In this document: positions 53,019-60,938 of the stretch, in pieces
How the letters are laid out: each line of letters starts with the position of its first letter
How positions within the stretch are numbered: position 1 is the first letter of the stretch
Origin: Flavipsychrobacter sp.
GTDB taxonomy: Bacteria > Bacteroidota > Bacteroidia > Chitinophagales > Chitinophagaceae
Reading direction: 5' to 3'
Length of the DNA stretch: 64,000 bases
Assembly (NCBI GenBank): GCA_031292525.1
Contig: JARLGY010000037.1
Location: 1 to 64,000, forward strand
Notes under the pieces: model-generated
Databases searched by the model: none
What the model was told of the DNA's origin: nothing
Seen by the model: the letters and a program-made list of their open reading frames with translations, nothing else
Made by a program: the position numbers and the translations under genes

Positions 53019-53137
53019 CACAATAATATCTACAGATAAATAACATAGCAGATCTCCTGGCGATCAGAACGTATTTTTTGAAAGTGTTATAGCATGCCTT
53101 TAATAGTTTAGTAAAGAATAAAACAAAACGGAAGATT

Positions 53138-53785
53138 ATGTGTTTTTCAGCAGAGGCAAGTTTCGGCGCAAGTGTTATTCTTTTTGCCATTGGTGCGCTA
53201 TCAATAAGTAAGGCAACAACAATACCTCAGAAGATATTAGCCTCCATTCCAATAATATTCGGTGTCCAGCAATTTGCAGAGGGTATCTTATGGCTGTCAT
53301 TATCTCATTCATCACTCGCTTACTGGGATAAACTGGCTACTTATGCGTTTCTAATATTTGCGCAGGTGGTGTGGCCAATAATAGTTCCGCTCTCTGTCAT
53401 GCTCTTGGAGAAGAATAAGCATAACTTAAAAATATTAAAAGGATTATTTGCGTTAGGGATTCTTGTAGGAAGCTATTTGACTTATTGCCTTTTGTTCTAC
53501 AAGGTAAATGCAAGTATTTCATGTAGCCATATACTTTATGATCAGGATTTTCCAACCTTTATTAAACATTCCGGTATTTTCTATCTTATTGCAACAGTTG
53601 TGCCTCCAATTGTATCCAGCATAAAAAGGCTTCGATTATTAGGGATAATAATACTCGTATCTTATTTGATTACACAGTTTTTTTACAAAGATTATCTTGT
53701 TTCAGTTTGGTGCTTTTTCGCTGCAATAATCAGTGTAGTTGTGCTATCTGTTATTATAAGATTAAACCGAAATGCAGCGTCTTGA
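53138..53785 (+). CDS. DUF6629 family membrane protein
   Basis: A 215-residue integral membrane protein with about seven hydrophobic segments. MCFSAEASFGASVILFAIGA is the characteristic start of the DUF6629 family, followed by PIIFGVQQFAEGILWLSLSH and FAQVVWPIIVPLSVMLLE. The conserved Cys2 and the polar residues in the second helix (Q, E, W) suggest a functional site inside the membrane, but no activity is known to me. It is divergent from the DUF6600 gene and stands alone. Confidence 0.83.
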   Translation: MCFSAEASFGASVILFAIGALSISKATTIPQKILASIPIIFGVQQFAEGILWLSLSHSSLAYWDKLATYAFLIFAQVVWPIIVPLSVMLLEKNKHNLKILKGLFALGILVGSYLTYCLLFYKVNASISCSHILYDQDFPTFIKHSGIFYLIATVVPPIVSSIKRLRLLGIIILVSYLITQFFYKDYLVSVWCFFAAIISVVVLSVIIRLNRNAAS

Positions 53786-53801
53786 ATTGTGCTTATTATT
53801 T

Positions 53802-53866
53802 TTACTATTATCTTTTCAATAAATGACCATTATCATACTTTATAAATAAAAACACTAATATTTTTG
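53802..53866 (+). promoter_or_regulatory. Regulon promoter 12 (gene at 53886)
   Basis: Distal dyad TTACTATTATCT (53802-53813, 6 of 8), proximal dyad TGACCATTATCA (53824-53835, 8 of 8), -7 TATTTTTG (53859-53866, exact). Standard spacing; ATG 20 nt further. Confidence 0.82.
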
Positions 53867-53885
53867 GTCCATAAACACATACCTT

Positions 53886-54314
53886 ATGGAAAAAGTGAGT
53901 ATTAGTCATCACAACAACATTAATCATGTTTGGATGCAGCTGTTAGATTTGTACAAAAAAGAGATCAATACACTTAGTGAAAAACTCTCGGCGATTGCAA
54001 CTAAAAACGACGACCCATATGTGCTACAAAAGACCAATGGATACAAAGGCCAATTTGATGCTCAATTGAGTAGTATAAGGCGGCTACAAAATGACATATC
54101 CTCCAGCATACCTAATTTAGCCAATTTGGCACAGCATATCAAAGATGGCTTTATCGATTATACACTACTTCTAAAACATAATCAACTAAAGGATAGGTTT
54201 ATTACTGAAGAAAAGATATTTCATGAAATCAGGAATGGGTTTAAGTTATTTGATGCAAATTTGGCTAATTGGGCATCAAGCCATCCTTCAAATGTCCCCA
54301 TTATGCTATTATAA
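53886..54314 (+). CDS. Helical protein of unknown function
   Basis: A 142-residue soluble, almost wholly alpha-helical protein with coiled-coil character (VWMQLLDLYKKEINTLSEKL, FDAQLSSIRRLQNDISSSIP) and a helix-rich second half (DYTLLLKHNQLKDRFITEEK). Histidines occur in ISHHNNINHVW at the N-terminus. I recognise no family. It is the last gene in the window with the regulon promoter. The following SPFH gene has its own promoter of the ordinary type, so the two need not be cotranscribed. Confidence 0.68.
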   Translation: MEKVSISHHNNINHVWMQLLDLYKKEINTLSEKLSAIATKNDDPYVLQKTNGYKGQFDAQLSSIRRLQNDISSSIPNLANLAQHIKDGFIDYTLLLKHNQLKDRFITEEKIFHEIRNGFKLFDANLANWASSHPSNVPIMLL

Positions 54315-54383
54315 AAATTCAAGTGCAATCCCCTTCTCGCTCTTTGGATTCAAAACTTATAAAAAGTTTATCACTCGTTTTTT

Positions 54384-54412
54384 TTGCTCGCAACGGTATT
54401 TATCTATATTTA
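54384..54412 (+). promoter_or_regulatory. Ordinary promoter of the SPFH/GYF gene
   Basis: TTG (54384-54386), 18 nt, then TATATTTA (54405-54412, 5 of 6). The ATG at 54437 is 25 nt further. No TGAY-N4-RTCA dyad is present here. Confidence 0.55.
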
Positions 54413-54436
54413 CAAATACACTTAAATACCCACCAC

Positions 54437-55525
54437 ATGAGTTTGTTTCGCAACGAGTTTATTGACATAATTGAATGGCCCAACCAGGATGCAAATACAT
54501 TGGTATGGAAGTTTCCACGCTTTCAAAACGAGATTAAAAACAATGCCAAACTTACTGTTCGCGAATCGCAGCAGGCTGTATTTATAAATGAAGGTACCAT
54601 TGCTGATGTTTTTCAGCCTGGCATGTACACTTTGCAAACACAAAATCTTCCCATACTATCTACACTTAAGGGCTGGAAATATGGTTTCGATACTCCATTC
54701 AGGGCCGATGTTTTCTTTGTAAGCACAAAGCAAGCTATAGACCAGAAATGGGGTACCAAAAATGCCATAACAATATCAGACGATCGTTTTGGCATGATAG
54801 AGCTCCGGGCCTTTGGTACATATGCTTATAAGGTAACTGATGCAGGTAAATTTATTAAAGAAATAGCCGGTATTGAACATGAATATACCACAGATGAAAT
54901 AGCCGGTCAGCTGAAGAGCATCATCGCTACACGCTTTACCAATGCCGCAACTAGTGACAATATCCCTGTAGATAAATTCGCATCCAATCTCGATAGCCTC
55001 TCCTCCCTAATAATGGAGAAGTTAAACGCCGACTTCACAGCTTATGGCATACAGATCACCAATTTCCTGGTCGAAAATGTGTCCATGCCAGACGAGGTAA
55101 AGAAAGAGATATTCGAGTACTCCCGGTTGAACAAAATTGACATGCAAAAACTCACGCAATTTAAAGCAGCGCAGAGCATAGAAATAGCAGCAGGCAATGA
55201 AGGTACCGGCGGTATTGGCGCTGGCCTGGGCGCTGGCATTGGCGTAGGCAACATGATGGCTAATGCTTTTGCACAATCGGCTGCGCAACAAGCAACAGCT
55301 AATAATGTGCCACCACCGTTAGCTGCCTCTGTACAATATTTCACGGGGGTAGATGGCAAACAAGCAGGGCCATTTGATGTGGCGCAGGTGCAGCAAATGA
55401 TACAAAACAGAACTTTGAAACGCGATACTCTGATGTGGAAAGCCGGCATGGCCGGATGGGCTGCAGCAGACAGTATCAGCGAGCTAGCTGCATTATTCAG
55501 CAATATGCCTCCACCAATAGTTTAA
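54437..55525 (+). CDS. SPFH-domain protein with C-terminal GYF-type domain
   Basis: A 362-residue protein. Residues about 20-240 form an SPFH/band-7-like domain of the YdjI group (VWKFPRFQNEIKNNAKLTVR, ESQQAVFINEGTIADVFQPG, FGMIELRAFGTYAYKVTDAG). A Gly/Ala-rich stretch (about 250-285: GTGGIGAGLGAGIGVGNMMA) follows, and residues 300-355 are a GYF_2 domain (TGVDGKQAGPFDVAQVQQMI, LMWKAGMAGWAAA). Homologues are sometimes called 'virion core protein', but this is a cellular family. In Bacillus, YdjI helps place phage-shock-type proteins at the membrane. ATG 54437 is chosen; the longer frame from 54269 overlaps the previous gene. Confidence 0.85.
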   Translation: MSLFRNEFIDIIEWPNQDANTLVWKFPRFQNEIKNNAKLTVRESQQAVFINEGTIADVFQPGMYTLQTQNLPILSTLKGWKYGFDTPFRADVFFVSTKQAIDQKWGTKNAITISDDRFGMIELRAFGTYAYKVTDAGKFIKEIAGIEHEYTTDEIAGQLKSIIATRFTNAATSDNIPVDKFASNLDSLSSLIMEKLNADFTAYGIQITNFLVENVSMPDEVKKEIFEYSRLNKIDMQKLTQFKAAQSIEIAAGNEGTGGIGAGLGAGIGVGNMMANAFAQSAAQQATANNVPPPLAASVQYFTGVDGKQAGPFDVAQVQQMIQNRTLKRDTLMWKAGMAGWAAADSISELAALFSNMPPPIV

Positions 55526-55561
55526 TCTTTTACTTTTCCATAAACCATATACTGTCTTTTA

Positions 55562-56935
55562 ATGCGCTTTGGAAGGATAACGCCACTCAACAAGTTAGCC
55601 GCACTGTTACTTGTATGTTACTACACTTTAATAACTACTCATGCATTTGCACGAATGGGTGGTGCAGGTGGCCACGGCGGTGGTTATAGTGGTGGCGGTG
55701 GTTCCGGCAGCGGTATCGCACTCCTTATTTACTTTTTATTGGAGCACCCCTTTCTGGCATTGATCCTCATAGCTGTTATCGTTTATTTCAAATACATAAA
55801 AAAAGGCACAGCCACGGGCTCAAATACTCCTCCTGCTCCCAGCCAGGCTGTCCAGTTTCCACAAGGTTTAGATGCCAATAAAATAGCAACCTCTTTTTTA
55901 GCCATTCAGGATGCATGGCAACGCAAAGATCCCGCCAAGGTAAGGAAATGGCTCTCAGATGGCATGTATCAGCGTATAACTGTTCAGTTCAAAATGATGG
56001 ATGCCCTGGGGCAGAAAAATACGCTGAGCAACATCCGCATTACTAACATTGCTGTAGTAAGCACCATAACCGATGGGCAATACCAAGTTGCAGATGTGGC
56101 TATCTCATTTACAATGGATGATAGCTTCACAAGCAACAAATATCCGCAGTTCAATGAAAGTTACCCATCCGATTCAGACACAGAATACTGGACATTTATA
56201 AAACGCACCGGTAGCTCAAATGAGAAGAACCTGTACGACAATGATAATTGTCCCAATTGCGGTGCACCTTTCGAAGTAAAGATGGGCGAAATAAGCCGCT
56301 GTGCCAACTGTAATACACTTACCAATAGCGCAGCTTACGATTGGGTGCTGAGCGAAATAACCCAAAACAATGACTTCAGCAGGCGTGTTGCACTTACAGC
56401 CGATTCAGAGCTGAAACTAACCCTGCAAAAAGACGCTTTTTTTGCAGTTCAGCGCATGGAAGATATTGCATCCAATATCTTTATGCAACTGATGGATGTA
56501 CTAACTGTGGGCAGCGAAAAACGCATTACCCGGTTTGCAGGTCATGAAATTGTAAGCGCCGTTGCGCTGCAAAAGCAAAAGGCAAAACCTTTTGTGTACG
56601 ACCGTTTGTACATCAACAATGTAACCTTGAGCAACTATGCCATTGAGGGCGACCTTGTAAAACTCTACCTCAATGTTAAAGTAACTTACCGCAGGGTAGC
56701 TATTGATGGGCAATTGCAGATAATAGACAACGATTTCGTTACCCGTTTGTGCAGCATGGAACTTTCACGAAATAAAAGTGTCAACAACAAGTCTGGCGAA
56801 ACAGTGTATAGCTATGAGTGCAGCTCATGTGGCGCGCCTTATACCGATACCACAGAAGATAATTGCAGCTATTGCGATGCACCCGTCGTTGACGTTTCTA
56901 TGAACTGGGTGCTTACAGGGTTTGCATGGAAATAA
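55562..56935 (+). CDS. TIM44-like domain membrane protein with zinc ribbons
   Basis: A 457-residue protein with a signal or first helix (1-30), a Gly-rich linker (MGGAGGHGGGYSGGGGSGS), a membrane helix (IALLIYFLLEHPFLALILIA) and a TIM44-like NTF2-fold domain (about 105-215: IATSFLAIQDAWQRKDPAKV). A four-Cys zinc ribbon follows (CPNCGAPF ... CANCNTLT), then a second TIM44-like region and a final ribbon (CSSCGAPY ... CSYCDAPV). The zinc-ribbon pairing resembles that of the SPFH/GYF proteins' usual partners. It begins 36 nt after the SPFH gene and probably acts with it at the membrane. Confidence 0.83.
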   Translation: MRFGRITPLNKLAALLLVCYYTLITTHAFARMGGAGGHGGGYSGGGGSGSGIALLIYFLLEHPFLALILIAVIVYFKYIKKGTATGSNTPPAPSQAVQFPQGLDANKIATSFLAIQDAWQRKDPAKVRKWLSDGMYQRITVQFKMMDALGQKNTLSNIRITNIAVVSTITDGQYQVADVAISFTMDDSFTSNKYPQFNESYPSDSDTEYWTFIKRTGSSNEKNLYDNDNCPNCGAPFEVKMGEISRCANCNTLTNSAAYDWVLSEITQNNDFSRRVALTADSELKLTLQKDAFFAVQRMEDIASNIFMQLMDVLTVGSEKRITRFAGHEIVSAVALQKQKAKPFVYDRLYINNVTLSNYAIEGDLVKLYLNVKVTYRRVAIDGQLQIIDNDFVTRLCSMELSRNKSVNNKSGETVYSYECSSCGAPYTDTTEDNCSYCDAPVVDVSMNWVLTGFAWK

Positions 56936-56996
56936 TTATTGCTCATTACTGCATTAATCAAATACCATTTTACCAGCCTGCATTATTATTCTTAAA

Positions 56997-57686
56997 CTAG
57001 TAAGTAGTCAACGTTACCACCTGGTTCGGGGTAAATTGCAGGTTCAAATTATTATACGTCCACGTTTGTGCCGGTGAATACAAAACTACAGTAGAATTGC
57101 TGTAAGCAGCATAATACCCAAGCTCATAGGGAGAATTGCCTGCTGTAATGTTTAGCCCATAATCATATGAACTATTACCGGCACTTTGATTAATATTTGC
57201 CGAAGTAATGGTAATTCCACTGGTATTGATAACCTGCAAAAAGAAATATTGTGAGGGCACATTAATATCTTGTGTCATAGAGCCCCCTTGTGGAAAAAAT
57301 ACATCAAAATCCATCGTTACATAGGTTCCATAACTTTGTCCGTTATAATTGACAGCGGCTATATATGCATTTGCATAATAATCAATTCCCCACTCCCCGT
57401 AAAATGGCATGCTTTCCCCTGCAGGAATTGTTTTAGAAGTATCGTTTATCTGTATTGTTACAGGCAGTTTTGCATTGTTCCTCAAAATGACCATAGAGGG
57501 CGCAAGGTTTTCACAATGCACACCTACATATCCGCTTGGGCATACACACTTACCATCTGAACACGTACCATTATTTTGGCAGGAGTAAACGGCGCAAGGG
57601 TCTTTTTTACAAGAAGTATATGTTATAGAGGCAAAAGCAAAAAAGGTAAACAACGCGGCCAGGATGGCATAACGACTATTCTTCAT
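56997..57686 (-). CDS. EGF-like domain lipoprotein
   Basis: A 229-residue lipoprotein. From ATG 57686 the signal peptide AILAALFTFFAFASITYTSC ends in the lipidated cysteine (about 26), followed by KKDP and one EGF-like domain with six cysteines (CAVYSCQNNGTCSDGKC, then CPSGYVGVHC). The C-terminal part is beta-rich and Asn/Tyr-rich. The longer ORF to 57782 would bury the signal peptide, so the ATG at 57686 is preferred. Surface display and a binding role are likely; ligand unknown. It converges with the TIM44-like gene. Confidence 0.83.
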   Translation of the reverse strand: MKNSRYAILAALFTFFAFASITYTSCKKDPCAVYSCQNNGTCSDGKCVCPSGYVGVHCENLAPSMVILRNNAKLPVTIQINDTSKTIPAGESMPFYGEWGIDYYANAYIAAVNYNGQSYGTYVTMDFDVFFPQGGSMTQDINVPSQYFFLQVINTSGITITSANINQSAGNSSYDYGLNITAGNSPYELGYYAAYSNSTVVLYSPAQTWTYNNLNLQFTPNQVVTLTTY

Positions 57687-57979
57687 AAATGGGGTTTTTA
57701 GAAATGGAGGTTTAAAAAGTTTTTTCAATAAATAGCATGTCATTTTCCGGCAACAACTTACGAAATGTATTTTACTTTGCAATGTCCCACCCGCTCATTA
57801 AAGCCTTTATTGCTTCTTTCCACATCCCTTTTGGTAGTTCTGCTTTTAAGTCTGTGGTCGGATTTAGGGTAAACGCTGCAAGCCATATATTATTGCATAT
57901 TTCCTATTTATCATCTTCAGGCTATCTTTTTTATTTTAGGGCAATGCATCTTATCTTTCCATGCCTAACACAAGTATAT

Positions 57980-58369
57980 ATGCAACGTACTGCAACAGGA
58001 ATATTTGAAGTAGCTATAGTACCGCAAACCGACCGGGAGATTCCTATGTTTGGCCGCATGACCATCGACAAGCAATTTCATGGCGCACTAGAAGGTACCA
58101 GCCAGGGGCAAATGCTCAGTGCAGGCACTGCAGTGAAGGGCTCGGCAGGCTATGTAGCCATGGAGCGGGTTGAAGGCACACTGGATGGTAAGAAGGGTAG
58201 CTTTGCGCTGCAGCATACAGCCACCATGAACCGTGGCGAGCCTTCGCTAACTATAATCATAGTACCCGATTCGGGAACCGACGAACTGGAGGGTATCTCC
58301 GGCACACTCAACATTCGCAGAGAAGATGGTAAGCACTTCTACGACCTCACCTACACTCTAAAAAAATGA
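57980..58369 (+). CDS. DUF3224 family protein
   Basis: A 129-residue beta-barrel-like protein: TGIFEVAIVPQ, GRMTIDKQFHGALEGTSQGQ, GYVAMERVEGTLDGKKGSFA and LQHTATMNRGEPSLTIIIVP are the DUF3224 hallmarks (allene-oxide-cyclase-like barrel). The ligand or reaction is not known. The open frame extends to 57737, but the 81 extra residues resemble translated spacer; ATG 57980 (MQRTATG) is the natural start. Its stop overlaps the start of the ArsC-like gene (ATGA), so the pair is translationally coupled. Confidence 0.85.
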   Translation: MQRTATGIFEVAIVPQTDREIPMFGRMTIDKQFHGALEGTSQGQMLSAGTAVKGSAGYVAMERVEGTLDGKKGSFALQHTATMNRGEPSLTIIIVPDSGTDELEGISGTLNIRREDGKHFYDLTYTLKK

Positions 58370-58722
58370 ACACATTTATGATCACCATATACCACAACAA
58401 CAGGTGCGGCAAAAGCAGGGCTGCATTGGCCATACTGCAGCAAAGCGGTAAAGAATTTAAATCCATCAACTACCTGCAGGATGTCCCAACCGCGGCCGAG
58501 CTCTCTGCTATCCTCAAAAAGCTGGGCATTACCGCACACGACCTTATCCGCAAAACAGAGGCTGTGTATATAGAGAACTACAAAGGCAAAGAACTTACAG
58601 AGCAGGAATGGATACAAGCTATGGTGGCCCACCCCATACTTATAGAACGCCCCATTATAGTATCGGGCAACAGGGCAGTTATTGCCCGGCCTACCGAGAA
58701 GATATACGAGATCTTGGGATAG
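58366..58722 (+). CDS. ArsC/Spx-family thioredoxin-fold protein
   Basis: A 118-residue protein with the ArsC fold: TIYHNNRCGKSRAALAILQQ (active-site C14 in CGKSR), YLQDVPTAAELSAILKKLGI, and the C-terminal PILIERPIIVSGNRAVIARP that carries the conserved Arg and the RPIV stretch of arsenate reductases. It could reduce arsenate with glutathione or thioredoxin, or be a YffB-like protein of unclear role. No arsenic genes are near. ATG 58366 overlaps the upstream stop by 4 bp; ATG 58378 is an alternative. Confidence 0.87.
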   Translation: MNTFMITIYHNNRCGKSRAALAILQQSGKEFKSINYLQDVPTAAELSAILKKLGITAHDLIRKTEAVYIENYKGKELTEQEWIQAMVAHPILIERPIIVSGNRAVIARPTEKIYEILG

Positions 58723-58734
58723 CTTAGTTTCGCT

Positions 58735-59508
58735 TCACGATAACCTGTTTATAATACCACTTAACACACCCGGGAACAACCTGTAGGCAATGTTGCCCCA
58801 GTAGGCTATACCGGGGAAGTTTACCTGCTTGTTCCTTTCCAGGCATTTTTCTATCGTATCCACAATAAACTCAGGGGTATCCATATTCTTGCCTGTGGCA
58901 TGTGCCTGCTTTATAAACGCGGGGCCTCCGTCTATTGCCTGGGCTATCAACGGCGTGTTCACTGCTGATGGGCACACAAGCTGGAACCTGATACCACTAT
59001 CCGTATTTTCAGCCATCAGAACGCGCATATAAAAATTGGTGGCAGCCTTGGTAGCACAGTATGCGCCAAACCGCTTTATGGGCACCACCCCTGCAATAGA
59101 CCCGAACACAATAAAGTCGCCGCTATGCCTCACCTTCATATAAGAGAGCACTGTTTGGGTCACATTCACCGTACCACAATAGTTTATGAGCATCACCCTG
59201 TTTATCTGTTCAGGTGTCCATTCGTGCAAAATACCTGCAGGCATAATGGCCGCACAGTGTGCCAACCTATCTATCGGTCCTATTTCATGCTCCACCTGGG
59301 TCACTATTTCTTTCACATGTTGCAGGTCAGTTACATCGCATTTATAAGGTATTATGTTGGGATGCAGGGCGGCCGTTTCATCCAACGTTTGCTCATTATT
59401 ATCCAATATAGCCACCTTAGCGCCCATTGCCGCTATTCGTAGCGTCATTACTTTACCCATGCCGCTTGCTCCGCCGGTTATCAGCGCTACTTTTCCTTTA
59501 AATGCCAT
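58735..59508 (-). CDS. SDR family oxidoreductase
   Basis: A 257-residue short-chain dehydrogenase: TGGASGMG (11-18), CDVTDLQHVKE, the NNAG position read as HCAAIMPAG, FGSIAGV with the catalytic Ser, YCATKAATNFYM with Tyr and Lys, and VCPSAVNTPLI. The altered NNAG (HCAA) is seen in several SDR subfamilies. It resembles the group acting on lipids or steroids, with a hydrophobic C-terminus (IAYWGNIAYRLFPGVLSGII) that may touch the membrane. It follows the DUF4334 gene by 11 nt on the same strand. Confidence 0.87.
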   Translation of the reverse strand: MAFKGKVALITGGASGMGKVMTLRIAAMGAKVAILDNNEQTLDETAALHPNIIPYKCDVTDLQHVKEIVTQVEHEIGPIDRLAHCAAIMPAGILHEWTPEQINRVMLINYCGTVNVTQTVLSYMKVRHSGDFIVFGSIAGVVPIKRFGAYCATKAATNFYMRVLMAENTDSGIRFQLVCPSAVNTPLIAQAIDGGPAFIKQAHATGKNMDTPEFIVDTIEKCLERNKQVNFPGIAYWGNIAYRLFPGVLSGIINRLS

Positions 59509-59519
59509 TATGTTAGGGT

Positions 59520-60062
59520 TTAAAAATGTAATTCTAGTGGACTATCGTCCCTTTGCAGCATGAAGAAATACGGCTGCGGCACCCCTTTCTGGTCCATTGC
59601 GCCCATCACCCGGTTCTCATCTATTTTCCTGAAACAGTCTATGATCGGTTTTTCGTCGTAGCACATAGCGGCGCTCACCTTCCCCCTGTATTCCACCATT
59701 CTCATCCTGGCCTTACTATCCTTGGTTTCCAGTACCCGCAATAGGGCGGCCAGCACGCCTATGGCGTCCACCTTCGGGAAGGTCATATCCAGTGGTATAT
59801 GCTTGGGGTTCACCGCAAACACGCCTTTTTTATCCAATGTCCAGAACAACAAGGGGTGCACATGTTCGGTATCTATAAACAGTTTGCCATACCAGCCCGT
59901 TAGTTTCAGCAGTCCATCCATCTGGTGGCCGGTAGGTATTTCGGTACCGTGCCATCGCCCCGGCATAAAGTTGGTGGTTATGGGTTCCAGGTCATCATAC
60001 AACTGTAGGGCTGCCTCTGTGGTAGTGCCTCCCGCGGCAATTATTTCATCTATTGTTTGCAT
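59520..60062 (-). CDS. DUF4334 (GXWXG) family protein
   Basis: A 180-residue protein combining a GXWXG-type N-terminal part (FMPGRWHGTEIPTGHQMDGL, then WYGKLF and HPLLFW) with a DUF4334 C-terminal part (ARMRMVEYRGKVSAAMCYDE, KPIIDCFRKIDENRVMGAMD). The fold is lipocalin-like and may bind a small hydrophobic ligand. ATG 60062 is preferred over a TTG at 60068. It is directly upstream of the SDR gene and probably cotranscribed, so it may hold that enzyme's substrate. That link is inference. Confidence 0.82.
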   Translation of the reverse strand: MQTIDEIIAAGGTTTEAALQLYDDLEPITTNFMPGRWHGTEIPTGHQMDGLLKLTGWYGKLFIDTEHVHPLLFWTLDKKGVFAVNPKHIPLDMTFPKVDAIGVLAALLRVLETKDSKARMRMVEYRGKVSAAMCYDEKPIIDCFRKIDENRVMGAMDQKGVPQPYFFMLQRDDSPLELHF

Positions 60063-60251
60063 AGTCAACTGCTCAGAAAGAGTAAATCTATACGTAATAA
60101 CCGGGCCTACAGATGATGGCTGTCATTAATTGAAAATAAAATCAGTTATTTAATATTTTAAATGGATGGATACCGGAACCATATTCTATGGCACATACGC
60201 AACTATCAGAATATTTTATAAATTGGCTCCTAATCATTAACACTTCCTGCT

Positions 60252-60938
60252 TTGTATCATACAGTTAAAAAGTTCGCCCTGTTTCTTGTTATTATTACCG
60301 CTATGCAGTCGTGCACTATTGTGCGCAGCTTGCATGAAATGAGGAAAAAACATGCCTCTGTGGGTACTATAAACTACAACGATAAAAGCATAAAGTATAT
60401 ACCCATGCACCACCTGGGCAAAAAGGTATTTTATGATGATGTGACGCGCAAGATTGCCTACTATAAAAAAGATGGATACAAGGTATATTTTGAATTGGTG
60501 AAATTTAAACCACTGCCCGACTCTACCGCAAACGACCTGCTGAAAAGGAAAGCCAGAAAGCTGAAAGGTTTTAGCGGTACCTATAAAGACATGGCGAACG
60601 AGTCAGGTACATTTAAAAAATACATACAGCAACCCTCTTATGCCAGCATGGGTGTAGATTCTACTGATGTTTGGGCCGATATGGACTACGCAAGTGTGAT
60701 AGCCGTATATGAACATAAGTACGGCCCTATAATGCTTGACAGCGTAGATATGCACACACCGCTGAAGGCCAGGTATGAAAGCAATAAAATAACCAGGAAG
60801 CAGTGGAATAAGGTAGCCGTAGGTGCCCGTAATGAGCACCTTGCAGGTGTGATAAAGCATAGCCAAGATAAAAAAATACTGATCATTTACGGTAAGGGCC
60901 ATATGAAGGGAGTGAAAAGGATACTGAAAGAAAAGTAG
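60252..60938 (+). CDS. Putative lipoprotein of unknown function
   Basis: A 228-residue protein with a lipoprotein signal (FALFLVIITAMQSC). The only start that keeps the signal intact is the TTG at 60252; the ATG in the signal (60303) is too close to the cysteine. The C-terminal part has KILIIYGKGHMKGVKRILKE, which resembles the H-x-x-G loops of TraB/GumN-like proteins, but the rest does not match clearly. Lys/Tyr-rich and beta-poor. Stand-alone gene before a long repeat-bearing spacer. Confidence 0.68.
   Translation: MYHTVKKFALFLVIITAMQSCTIVRSLHEMRKKHASVGTINYNDKSIKYIPMHHLGKKVFYDDVTRKIAYYKKDGYKVYFELVKFKPLPDSTANDLLKRKARKLKGFSGTYKDMANESGTFKKYIQQPSYASMGVDSTDVWADMDYASVIAVYEHKYGPIMLDSVDMHTPLKARYESNKITRKQWNKVAVGARNEHLAGVIKHSQDKKILIIYGKGHMKGVKRILKEK

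Noticed and set aside
54437-55525. Phage or virus origin for the 'virion core protein'-type gene
   Set aside because: The name is historical; domains are cellular SPFH and GYF, and no phage genes are nearby.
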